Shown: piece after piece, positions 1 through 8,145 of the stretch
Layout: the number at the start of each line of letters is the position of its first letter
How positions within the stretch are numbered: position 1 is the first letter of the stretch
NCBI GenBank assembly: GCA_028565715.1
Contig: JAOXYC010185579.1
Span: 1 to 12,557 of the forward strand
Length of the DNA: 12,557 bases
DNA from: Phoronis pallida
Taxonomy: Eukaryota > Phoronida > Phoronidae
Reading direction: 5' to 3'
Program-made: the position numbers and the translations under genes
The notes under the pieces: generated by a model
Told to the model about the DNA's origin: nothing
What the model saw: only the letters and a program-made list of their open reading frames with translations
The model's database searches: none

Positions 1-735
1 TGTGAATATTATCTGTTTGACCCAGCTTGACCCGTGACGTCACTAAGAGTACGTTGGAACAAACAGGGAAGTTGGAGGAGAATTCCTGGTAAATAATCAC
101 CACTATGCAAACACTGTTCCTATATCACCGACTGACATGTATATCAGTCAATAGGTGACGACACTGAACGGTAAATGCGAAGCCTATATCAATCAGTACT
201 TCAATGGAGTGATTATGTTAGACGTAGCCAAACGCGGTGCAAAATGCTTTTTTTATAAGAGACGTTGATGCAAATGTGAGCAGTGTTATCAATACGGTAA
301 AAATTTACTGTCTCCTATTTTTGATGGTCCAAAACAATATTCACATGGTGGTTTGATGATCAGTCAAGACCCGAAGATTTACGAGTCTCTTACCTATTTG
401 CTACCGTAAATAAAAATGTGTGCATGCGATTACATGTGTATGTTATCAATAAGTTGTAGTTTTACATTTGTGCATCATATAGCAAAAACTAACAGCCCAT
501 GAACGGCAAGTCAAATTTTGCCATCACGGATTCATGTGATTAAAATCTTAAAAGTTTTACGCCTTAAAATCGCAAAAGTATTTAAAGTTTTGGACATGTT
601 TAGATTAACATTTCATTTTTACCATCCATCTACAACATAATAAACCATTAGAATCTTAATTTTGTAGTTGTTTACTCAAATGCTTTTCGAGAAAATATGG
701 CGTAAAGTTCGGAACGTTTTTTCTGAATCACCCGA
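1..735. other. AT-rich non-coding stretch
   Basis: I find no convincing coding segment, RNA gene or repeat here. Reading frames on both strands are short and show no recognisable motif. The stretch ends at the TA dinucleotide that borders the inverted-repeat element beginning at 738. Confidence 0.5.
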
Positions 736-934
736 TAAACAGGGTGGTCCACAAAAACGCAAACATTTCGTTTTGAAATAATTTCTCCAAAGATAAAAAG
801 TAATTTCAGGAAATTGTGAATTCCAGCCAAGCGCTGCTGTGTACCAGAAACTACTGACATCAAGCATTCTCTCCTTAATAATTTCTACAAGTTTTAAAGA
901 ATGTCTTAGATTTTTCACCTAGTTGTGCAAGATT

Positions 935-1110
935 GCAGAAGGAGAGGCCGACCAAGAACCAGCTGGCGCCGAACATTGGAAGCGGAGGCTGCAGAGCAGA
1001 ACCAACCCCTGAATTCCCTGGAAGTGGTAGCAAACAACAGAGTCAGATGGAGAGCCCTTGTTGACGCCCTATGCGCCTCGCCGGTGTGAAAGGGGTTAGA
1101 TAGATAGATA
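935..1110 (+). mobile_element. 5'-truncated LINE copy with 10-bp target-site duplication
   Basis: This is a 176-bp dead-on-arrival insertion. GTGCAAGATT occurs immediately before it (925-934) and immediately after it (1111-1120), a perfect 10-bp target-site duplication. The copy holds only the last codons of a reverse-transcriptase ORF, a short AAGGGGT-like segment and a (TAGA)n tail of about three and a half units ending at 1110. Severe 5' truncation, a 3' simple-repeat tail and a target duplication are the marks of target-primed reverse transcription. It lies inside the TIR element at 738-1727 and is therefore the younger of the two. Confidence 0.87.
937..1089 (+). pseudogene. C-terminal tail of LINE ORF2 (reverse transcriptase), truncated
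   Basis: The frame reads RRRGRPRTSWRRTLEAE, then about 17 residues, then NNRVRWRALVDALCAS and a TGA at 1087-1089. This pattern (basic GRP-x-TSWRR, then an R-x-RWR-x-LV-x-AL-C tail) is how many CR1/L2-like LINE second ORFs end in marine invertebrates, from memory. Only about 50 residues remain of a protein normally near 1000, with no polymerase or endonuclease motif, so it cannot act. The remaining frame is uninterrupted, which suggests a fairly recent insertion. Assignment to an ORF2 tail is strong; the exact clade is uncertain. Confidence 0.85.
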
Positions 1111-1729
1111 GTGCAAGATTTATTTGAAATTGTACATAAAAAAACACTTTTGATTTTTTTTTGATTTCCAACTCGCATATTTTAATTTTAAATATACCCC
1201 ATTGATCACCAAAACCTGCCAGTATCCTTACATAATTACTGACCAATAATCTGCTGTTAAAAGACCTTATATTTTTTCTGTGGTTAAATTTTGGTCACTA
1301 AAGTGCTTAGAGATTACTCTTATTAACTACCAATAATTAAAATGAAAAATTGCGGCTACTTTTAGAGTAGTTTGATCAATTGAAGTAAAGCAAGGTTGCG
1401 GTTGCAGCATTTGACCAGCAATTAACTTTAAATTTTACGCACGAGCAAAAAAGAGAATTGTTCTTAAAATATCTTTTTAGTATAGTCTAACATGCAATGC
1501 GCTTTATTGGGCAAAAAATCGAAGAATTTCTTCAAAATTTATAGTAGAAATTATGTAATGTTTATAGACAAGTTTAGCTGATCTTTACAATTTCTTTTTA
1601 AATTGAAAAAAAATCATACTAAAATCAAATTTAAAAAAAAAATCTTTCAGCATAAATTTACAATTTAAAGAATATTCTTTAATTTTTGCAGATATTAAAA
1701 AACAATATTTTTTGTGGACACACTGTATA

Positions 1730-2620
1730 TTAGTATAGGCCTATAATCAAACTATGGAGTTAAAGCTGTTTTTTCTAATTGCCAAACATTTTGATCCCGG
1801 GATTTTGATGAATAAGAGTACAATTGAAACAAATACTACTGAATGCAAGATCGTTGCCCCAAAAAGCCAAAAAAAAAATCATTTTCACCTCACCTTTCAT
1901 AGTTGTTTTCATCATGTCCATTGTCTTGTTGGCGTTGGATTGTTGAAAACTTTTAAGTTTACAACATTAAAATGTTGTTAAATCTTGATCACGTTCATTG
2001 GGAAAAAGTTTCCGTGGATAATTTTCTTTTTTTCAATAAACATTTCATTTGCCCACCTTTGTACCCATGAAGTTCGTTAATAAAAACGCAAACATCGCTA
2101 CTTAATACTACCTTCATTCTTTGTCGAAAACACAAAGTTAATAAGTTACTGTTGATCGCAGTTATCTTGACCACCGTCAAGATATTTCAAGTCATAAAGA
2201 CCGTATGTATAAAGACTCCCGGAAGAAGCGAAGGTAATTATTCGTTCAAATGAATGTAAGATGCAATTTGTAACAACAATTCCATCGAAATTTGCCTCAT
2301 TCAATAGTTGATAATTTCACATACGTAAGTAGCGGTATCACTCTAACAAAATACACAAAACATCCAACTTTTATCTCTTTTATTTCATTTCACAAAAATG
2401 CAATGCTCAACAGATGGTCCAAAGTACAGTGCAAGACAATCTAAGTGAATTTATAACAAAATAACAATAAATGTAAAAAAAATATAACAAGAGCTAATTA
2501 TAACTACTTATTATTTAAACAAGAGCTATGTAATTGATATGCGCCATGGGATTACTTATCTAACAATGATAATGATAATGCTATTAATCCATTCAGATTA
2601 AAGCTCTAGATATAAAGTGA
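1730..2620. other. AT-rich non-coding stretch
   Basis: No gene is supported. The stretch holds the palindrome ATAGGCCTAT at 1735-1744 and a short imperfect (AAT/GAT) microsatellite near 2563-2580. It also has a 14-base match (AAAAACGCAAACAT, about 2084-2097) to the left inner part of the TIR element at about 753-766, which may be a remnant of a related copy. A + strand frame at 1754-1981 is open for 75 codons but has no recognisable motif and looks like chance. Confidence 0.4.
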
Positions 2621-2623
2621 AGA

Positions 2624-2926
2624 TTGGTGGTTGAAAATAAAAACGATTCGGATCAGGAAGATTTAATTAAGCATAAGTATGTTGGTGAGACCAAAAGATG
2701 TTTTGGCACTAGATTGAATGAACTTAAAAAAATGGATAGACCAACAGCAGTTGGTGAGCCCACTATGAACACTGGTCACACTGTTTCTTTGGACAATGCC
2801 AAATTATGGGTAGGGAGCCGCATCAGTATAGGAGGAAGATTTTAAAAGGAGTCACTACAAATCAAGCATCAGCGCCCTCCTATAAACCGAGATAGTGGTG
2901 TTATATTGGCACTGATTTTCAACTAA
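2624..2926 (+). pseudogene. Penelope-like retroelement, GIY-YIG endonuclease end, frameshifted
   Basis: The sequence shows HKYVGETKRCFGTRL (from about 2666), then TAVGEPTMNTGH. In another frame from 2812 it shows REPHQYRRKILKGV, and in the first frame again from 2855 IKHQRPPINRDSGVI, ending at TAA 2924-2926. In GIY-YIG nucleases of Penelope-like elements the corresponding motifs are Y-V/I-G, a conserved Arg, an AVAEH-like His, a Glu before W/Q-x-x-RK, and P-x-x-NRD. Y, R, E and N are present, while the AVAEH-like position reads GEP, so His is lost. The reading frame changes at least twice (near 2811 and 2854). The reverse transcriptase part is absent, so this is a 5'-truncated, dead copy. No start codon is meaningful here. 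Confidence 0.8.
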
Positions 2927-3536
2927 ATGCTAAAGAAACTTGCGCAAGAAGATATTACCACTGTGAGTCATTGAGACGGATTGAAACGTCTGAAGATCAA
3001 CCTACAAACTCACCTAGTAAGGAACATTTTTATTATTGTAAAAACCTACAGGAGAGCATGAACAATCGATTTCATGGTGGGTGGAAATAGACGAATAGTT
3101 ATTCCATAATGTGTAGTCACTCTGATAAGACGTAAATACCCAGATCCTGCTAGTAGATACACTGGATTCAAAGATGTTAACATTATGTAAAAATCCTTAT
3201 CAACAAAATATGTTATATTCAATTTGTAATAAATATTTATTCTCACTCTGGTTTGTACATGGAATAAAACCCTTTAATTCGTACCTCAGTACTAATACAG
3301 TAAGTAATCATGGTTTCCTGTCAAGTACCTACATCTCAGACCCCCTTTAGTATGAGAATGCTTGCAGTAGATTGGTTTTTTTTAAAAGGGGCATCTTAGT
3401 TTTTTCAAGAAATATTTATCTTGAGACACACATTTTTTGTTGTCAAGTCAAGACAGAGAATTTGGCATCCAAAAAGAGAGAGTGTGTTAGCTCACTGATG
3501 AGGAGTTAATGACCGTGAAGTCACCAAAACTGACCC
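2927..3536. other. Non-coding stretch, possible Penelope 3' tail
   Basis: The first 60-100 bases may be the 3' part of the Penelope-like copy: GACGGATTGAAACGTCTGAA near 2976 resembles a GAAACGTC-type sequence I remember from such elements, a weak inference. Beyond about 3050 I see no coding or structural feature. There are short purine-rich patches near 3470-3485. Confidence 0.35.
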
Positions 3537-3777
3537 CACAAATTAATCAGGAGGGGAATGGTTAAACATGAAGGAATGGATGGTTATAGCCGAATGATAA
3601 CTTTCATGGAGGCATCAGCCAATAACAGATCCACAACTGTGTTTGCAACATTCCAGTGTATCAGATGGCCCCAATCACTCCCAATGGCAGACCCAACACC
3701 ATCTGTGGTCCTACATTACATCAAGGTTTTGTGGTCTGCTTCAATCAGTTATAAGAGTGTTTTCAGACAAGGATCGT
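3537..3777 (+). pseudogene. Integrase catalytic-core (rve-like) fragment, frameshifted
   Basis: From 3537 the frame reads HKLIRRGMVKHEGMDGYSRM and continues with ITFMEASANNRSTTVFATF. This matches the remembered pattern HKLIRW-x-(3)-HGGIDGYSR-(M/L)-I and NN-(K/R)-A-x-TV of an RNase H-fold integrase core found in many animal genomes. A second conserved piece, IRVFSDKDRGN (about 3748-3780), is in the next frame and resembles the RVRSDKGGEN segment carrying the second catalytic Asp. The first catalytic Asp, expected a few residues before HKLI, is not in frame; a GAC at 3532-3534 could be its remnant after a one-base change. Between the two pieces the sequence is longer than expected and out of register. 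It is a pseudogene directly upstream of the Mutator-like fragment. Confidence 0.68.
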
Positions 3778-3856
3778 GGGAATCGCCCATCTATGACGCA
3801 GTGGACAAGGACAACTTGAAGGACCGCGAGTTACAAGCAAGCCACAAAAAATTAAA

Positions 3857-4387
3857 CTTTTTAATCGTGAAGTGGGTGAACCAACAAACATTCCGATCGG
3901 TAATCGCCTCTGGAATTGTGGCCAATTGCAAGAATCTGTGCAAAAGTCATGCGAGTGCGGAGTGTGTCGGGAAGGGATAGTCGTTCTGCGAGATGAGGGT
4001 CAGAGACGAGGGTGGAATTCCATGATGCGCTCAGGGAGTGTACCCGGTGCAACTCAATGCCACAAGAAGCCTGGACTTCAACCTCTCGAAAAAATGGAAA
4101 ATTCTTCGAAGTCAACTGGGCATCTGTTTTGGGGATATGATGTGAGTTATTAGAAGGGGACACGTTTCATTGGCTAAGTTGAGAGGTTGCCGGAGTCTGC
4201 CACTGCACCCCCGGTATCACAATCAGTGTGGCCTCAACACACTAGAACACTGTTAGACCAAGCTTTCTCAGCATCAGATTCCTGTCTGCTTAACGCCGGT
4301 GAAAAGCTGATCAGGGATTTTTTGCTGCAAGCCCGTGACGATGAGGACGCAAGCGGGGAAGACAAAACACTAGATTGTGCCGTGACA
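3857..4387 (+). pseudogene. Mutator-like transposase N-terminal domain, multiply frameshifted
   Basis: Four pieces in successive frames follow the order of the Mutator-like transposase domain I know from animal proteins (I associate it with Pfam PF20700). First, NRLWNCGQLQESVQ and CECGVCREG (3897-3980, frame of 3872). Second, ECTRCN and KFFEVNWASVLG (4030-4137, frame of 4018), resembling the second C-x-x-C pair and FEVN-R-x-VLG. Third, RRGHVSLAKL (4152-4184), resembling GRGHSSLAKF. Fourth, PPVSQSVWPQHT onward (from about 4208), resembling the segment after the MPPP motif. Stops lie at 4138-4140, 4151-4153 and 4175-4177 between pieces. Expected roles are zinc binding and DNA contact in a cut-and-paste transposase; this copy is dead. 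The 3' limit is where the following transposase-like homology seems to start. Confidence 0.65.
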
Positions 4388-5117
4388 GAGCAAAAATTCT
4401 TGGCACGAGAACTTGGCGCCATCTCTGACTATCAGGTGACTGAGCACCTCTTGAATACGGAAGACTCTACTTTTGGGTTTGATGCCACCACTCAAGAGGG
4501 AGTTCACATCAACTCCATACATGTCACCAGCAAAGATGAGTGCCATGTTTTATCCATTGATCAGTTGGCTGGTGGTACTTCTGATGACTATGCGGATCAC
4601 ATTAATGACAGCCTAGACCGGGTCGTTGACGTCTATTGCAAGGTTGAGGGTAAAGACTTTGACACCATTAAAGGGGATGTTATCAAAAATATTTCGAACA
4701 CAATGACTGACCGTGCCATTGTCAACCACGCCACAATATCGAAGCTGGAGGTAGCATGGGACACCAGCCTAAATGAATTCAACTGTCACCTGCACCCACA
4801 TAGTATTGCTAGTTCATGCAGGACGGCCATGAAAGCAGTTGAAGACAAGGACAAACAAGGCAAAGTCTTTGGCCACGCTTGTATGGGCGCATTCTTGTTT
4901 GGGCCATGAACACCATTAGATACAAGGACGGTAAGGGGGGGGGGACCCTCGCGCTTTTACTTTCTTCCTCGATGATGAGGGTCTTCCCAGGGGTTTGATT
5001 CAACGATACCGAGCCAATCGTCTCCATGTTATGTTTGACATTAGTGGGAAATATTTTGTGCACTATACAAAGTTTAATGAGTTTCTTGGCGACCTTATCA
5101 GTTTGAGCCTACATTGA
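4388..5117 (+). pseudogene. DDE-type transposase-like fragment, frameshifted at 3' end
   Basis: One open frame from 4178 to 4909 carries FGFDATTQEGVHINSIHVT (Asp codon 4481-4483), TMTDRAIVNHATI (Asp codon 4709-4711) and a C-H-L-H group (4784-4795). These look like the two Asp residues and the C/H cluster of an RNase H-fold transposase. The homology then changes frame near 4897 (WAMNTIRYKDGK) and again in a run of ten G (4935-4944), continuing as DPRAFTFFLDDEGLPRGLIQ and RANRLHVMFDISG to TGA 5115-5117. I recall this protein from many marine invertebrate genomes but know no family name. The frame is continuous across the join with the Mutator-like head near 4388, so the two may be one chimera. 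Decay at a homopolymer could partly be a sequencing error, but the other shift is not in one. Confidence 0.7.
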
Positions 5118-5250
5118 TTCAAGAAGAGGTGGAGGTATGAAGACTAGCGCAAGCGAACCGGAGGAAGCAGCTCAGCCACCTGACTTAATAATATGAACTG
5201 GTGACGCTGTGGCCATTGCGTGCAAATGCCCTCCCAGGAGGAGTATTTGT

Positions 5251-5419
5251 CGAATATAATCCTTCCAAAATGTCTTTGGCCAATGAATGTTAATAATGCT
5301 TGAATAAAAACTGATTGTAATTTTATGCAGCCTACCGGCTTGCTTTCTCATTATACGTTGGAAAATGGTGGAGGACACCGAAACATGTCACGATTGAAAA
5401 CCTTTGTTGTTTTTATTCA
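5251..5419. mobile_element. 169-bp insertion flanked by 12-bp direct repeat
   Basis: AGGAGTATTTGT occurs at 5239-5250 and again at 5420-5431. Removing the 169 bp plus one copy of the repeat brings the two parts of the P2RX7_C-like frame into register (181 bases removed, shifting frame 0 to frame 1). That supports a recent insertion with target-site duplication. Inside lies a perfect 13-bp inverted repeat, CTTGAATAAAAAC at 5299-5311 and GTTTTTATTCAAG at 5409-5421, the second arm touching the right boundary. No coding piece is recognised; a short GGACACCGAAACATGTCACG segment (about 5373-5392) recalls the ends of Penelope-like elements, weakly. Confidence 0.72.
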
Positions 5420-6036
5420 AGGAGTATTTGTGTTGAATCGAGGTGGAGAAACTTCCCCCGTTACTACAAGAAGTTGATGCTCCAGAAGCCACATGCATTA
5501 CGACCCACCCCGACTTTGGACCGCACCTGAACCGGGCAGTTCTGACCACTTTCTTCAGAGCCAGTAAGAAAGTGTCAGAGAGCGAGGGGTCCAGACGGAA
5601 CGCTAACTAACGAGTAGGTACTGCGTTAAAAAGTCACCAGTGGTCACTGACATAATTATTGAATTTTTTAACACCAGCCCTTGATATTTTTTATTAGAAA
5701 ATGTGTAGGCCTACGCTGATCACCGGAACCCACGTCCTTGCACCGTGCGATAGCCTACTCATTGAATGTTACTTGAATGGATCCCACACCGATCGAATGA
5801 CACTCGGTTCAGGACTATATTATCTAATCAGATCATCGACCATGAGGTTTTTTTTTACTGGAAACCAACATTTCGACCTTTGAGTGAATTCTTTTATACA
5901 TTAATTTTGTTAGCAATTTCTACTCTTTACATAGCCACAGGTCACAGGTTGGGTTGTATTTGTAGCCAAATCGCATTTCACACCTGCCTTTTTGGGTCAT
6001 ACTGAAATTTACTGCATAATGGTTTACTCAATTTCT

Positions 6037-6050
6037 TCTTCATTTTTCAG
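6037..6050 (+). promoter_or_regulatory. Splice acceptor of last P2RX7_C-like exon
   Basis: A pyrimidine-rich run (ttcttcttcatttttcag) ends in CAG at 6048-6050, immediately before the segment with AYR-x-x-x-x-W homology. The position agrees with the protein similarity, so I read it as a genuine, possibly relic, acceptor. Confidence 0.5.
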
Positions 6051-6236
6051 ACAACTTTGTCTCGTCGCATACCGACATGTTTTAGAGTGGATCCTGAATA
6101 CAACGAGGCTGGGTCCAAAGAAGATAATTCCACTGCCTGCCATGAGTGTGTTGTCAAAGAAATCAGGAAACTATATCCATTGGAGAGTGGGACATACAAG
6201 GGATTCATAAATTTGGAAACGGACATTTTAAACTAG

Positions 6237-7116
6237 ATGCTCTCGCAAGTCATTAAAAAAAGCTTGTACATATTTTACCATTCCCCAATACAACTTTCAG
6301 TGTTCATTCGTAAGTAGCGATGTGTGACAAGTGTATTTTGTTTGTAAAATTTCTAGCTGACTCTGTCGAGTTTCTGTTAATAATTTCTTATTGTAAAAAT
6401 ATTGAGAAATAATCACAACATTTCCATAGCTGGGCAATAGTTAAACATATATCACAACTTTTTGTAATTTTTCTAAAGATTGCGTGCGTGCAATTTTTGG
6501 TAAAAAACACCACTTCTTTCTATTTTTTTTCAATATAAGATCACCAGAATTAGCTTTGGTGTTCATAGTTTATTTTAACGGTCTGTGTACTTATGTCATA
6601 ATCTTTTGTTTCAAAATGTGAAAAAAGAGTGTAATTAGGTAGCAGCAGAAATATGGCTCATCTCACACTAGCTCTTATCTTCATTAAATGGCTTCACCGC
6701 TAAGTTGTACACGTTTACTCTGTCTTATCGCTAACACACAATGGGAATTTTGCTCCTACAAGAAGCTTCATTTCTTTCTGATTTCAGCTGTACTTTGAAA
6801 AACCAAGCTTAGCTACACTGCACAATCTACCCGGACATCTGATTACGTATTACTCAGGCTGACAACAAATATGAAGAAAACTTTACAGATTCAAGTAAGT
6901 TTCGTTTCAAGACCATTGAATAAGACCATGTAATGTTAAATTTAAAAATACACAACTTGTAGACATTATAACCCGGAATAGCCCTTAATTGTTTGGTGGT
7001 TCGTGTGTCATGTTCTGGCAAATCCATCACATTGCGTCATTGAAGTCACTTTAACTTATGATGTTTTTCAAGTTTTAACTTTAATTATAACATACAATGG
7101 TTGTCTAGGAACAAAG
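6237..7116. other. Non-coding stretch after P2RX7_C-like fragment
   Basis: I see no supported gene. One weak exon-like segment lies at about 6788-6893: a CAG acceptor (6785-6787, tctgatttcag) and a GTAAGT donor at 6894, but all frames across the full interval contain stops. An alternative shorter version beginning after CAG at about 6859 is open (ADNKYEENFTDS) but too short to judge. The rest is AT-rich. Confidence 0.35.
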
Positions 7117-7797
7117 CAGGTCACTAGACAGAACTTAGTGAAGTACATCACAAAAGATTTGTAGTTTCATCTACAATTATCCAGGAATTGGCAAATTCTT
7201 CAACCATGAAATGGAGAGACGTGGAGGTATTTGCTGTTCAGGATCACACAGATGTTGATTGCATATTGCTCTAAAGCCAGGCCACCAGACAGAACTAGTG
7301 ATGAACATCACATTACACAAGATTTGTAGTTTCTTCTACAAATATTCAGGAATTGGCAAATGCTTAAACCATGAATTGGAGAGATGTGGAGGTGTTAGCT
7401 GTTCAAGATCACACAGATGGTGATTGCATATGGCTCTAAAGCCAGGTCACTAGACAGAACTAGTGAAGTACATCACATTACACAAGATTTGCAGTCTCTT
7501 GTACAAATATTCAGGAATTGGCAAATTCTTAAACCATGAATTGGAGAGACGTGGAGGTGTTAGCTGTTCAAGATGACACAGATGGCGATTGCATATGGCT
7601 CTAAAGCCAAGTCACCAGACAGAATTAGTGATTTACATCACATTACACAAGATTGCAGTCTCTTGTACAAATATTCAGGAATTGGCAAATTCTTAAACCA
7701 TGAATTGGAGAGACGTGGAGGTGTTAGCTGTTCAAGATGACACAGATGGTGATTCCATATGGCTCTAAAGCCAGGTCACTGGACAGAACTAGTGATG
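7117..7797. repeat. 165-bp tandem repeat, about 4.1 copies
   Basis: GGAATTGGCAAA recurs at 7184, 7349, 7514 and 7678, giving steps of 165, 165 and 164 bp. The phrase CAGGTCACTAGACAGAAC and its variants recur at 7117, 7278, 7443, 7608 and 7772. The third and fourth units are nearly identical over most of their length, while the first is most diverged, mainly by substitutions and a few short indels. No unit carries a continuous reading frame through the whole array. Arrays of a few 150-170-bp units are known inside non-autonomous Helitron-like and pearl-type elements of bivalves and in satellite DNA; whether that applies here is an inference. Confidence 0.93.
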
Positions 7798-8145
7798 TAA
7801 GGTTCGATTCCACTAAGCAGTCTCCAAACTCAAGATTACTTGGAATCATGCTTTTACTAAAAACTCGACAATTAATTCTCGAAAAAATGGGTTCCACCAA
7901 ACTTGACTGGAGCAAAATTACTCTAAATTTCAAGAATAAACTTAAGATTAGATTCGAAATACTAAGTCTAAATTCCTTTTCATGACACTTATGCCTGCAA
8001 CATATTATTGTCTGCAGCCATTTTGTTTTCAGGGCCCCTTCCAACTTGCTCGTTGAAATTTAACTAAGGATGATAGGCATACAGGTATATCACAGAAACA
8101 CGTTTTTCACACACCAGTAGAAGTACCTTCATGCTGAAGTCCGCT
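7798..8145. other. Non-coding stretch between tandem repeat and transposase fragment
   Basis: No recognisable coding segment. GGTTCGATTCC at about 7801-7811 looks like a tRNA B box, but no matching tRNA structure or convincing A box precedes it. An acceptor-like ttttgttttcag ends near 8032 but is followed by a frame that soon stops. Confidence 0.4.

Larger units (their letters stand above)
738..1727. mobile_element. Non-autonomous TIR DNA transposon, TA-flanked
   Basis: The left end reads AACAGGGTGGTCCACAAAAA. The reverse complement of the right end (about 1708-1727) reads TACAGTGTGTCCACAAAAAA. The two match at all but a few positions once one base is gapped. A TA lies just outside each end (736-737 and 1728-1729), as expected for Tc1/mariner-type insertion. 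The element is 990 bp now and about 800 bp without the nested LINE copy. No transposase is recognisable inside on either strand, so it looks like a deletion derivative or MITE-like element. The terminal repeats are only about 20 bp, so the superfamily is an inference. Confidence 0.6.
5199..6236 (+). pseudogene. P2X7-receptor C-terminal-like (P2RX7_C-like) domain, interrupted
   Basis: P2RX7_C-like domains carry, in order, WC-x-CG-x-C-x-x-MP-x-x-E, a CC-x-E-x-x-K stretch, CIT-x-HP-x-F, AYR-x-x-x-x-W with LG-x-x-x-R-x-x-IP, and CVV-x-x-IR-x-x-YP followed by G-x-Y-x-GF. Here I see W(TGA)RCGHCVQMPSQEEYL at 5199-5249; KEYLC(TGA)IEVEKL from 5419; CITTHPDFGPHLN near 5491-5530; AYRHVLEWIL and LGPKKIIPLP from about 6067; and ECVVKEIRKLYP with GTYKGF in the neighbouring frame, ending at TAG 6234-6236. 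A 12-bp duplication brackets a 169-bp insertion (5251-5419), and a T-rich acceptor precedes the last exon at 6051. In P2X7 the domain is a cytosolic zinc-binding ballast; stand-alone copies in invertebrates have no known role to me. Two TGA codons and a frameshift near 6145 make it a pseudogene as read. The donor of the intron is not clear. Confidence 0.72.

Noticed and set aside
672-1246. Overlapping minus-strand open frames of 63-87 codons
   Set aside because: They run through the TIR end and the antisense of the LINE tail, and show no motif or splice context. They are shadows of the mobile elements.
1754-1981. 75-codon + strand frame
   Set aside because: Low-complexity AT-rich translation, no motif, no promoter or splice support.
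2060-2190. Second copy of the TIR element suggested by AAAAACGCAAACAT and TTGACCACCGTCAA
   Set aside because: Only 14 bases match the other element and no matching terminus or TA-flanked partner was found.
3861-4163. 100-codon minus-strand frame
   Set aside because: Lies antisense to the Mutator-like pieces, which have clear motif support on the + strand.
7757-7811. tRNA gene or tRNA-derived SINE from GGTTCGATTCC
   Set aside because: The B-box-like string stands alone; the upstream TGGCTCTAAAG is a poor A box and no acceptor, anticodon or T-arm pairing can be drawn. It is also partly tandem-repeat sequence.
7724-8044. 106-codon minus-strand frame
   Set aside because: Starts in unique DNA and ends in the tandem repeat, with no recognisable motif; composition looks like chance.
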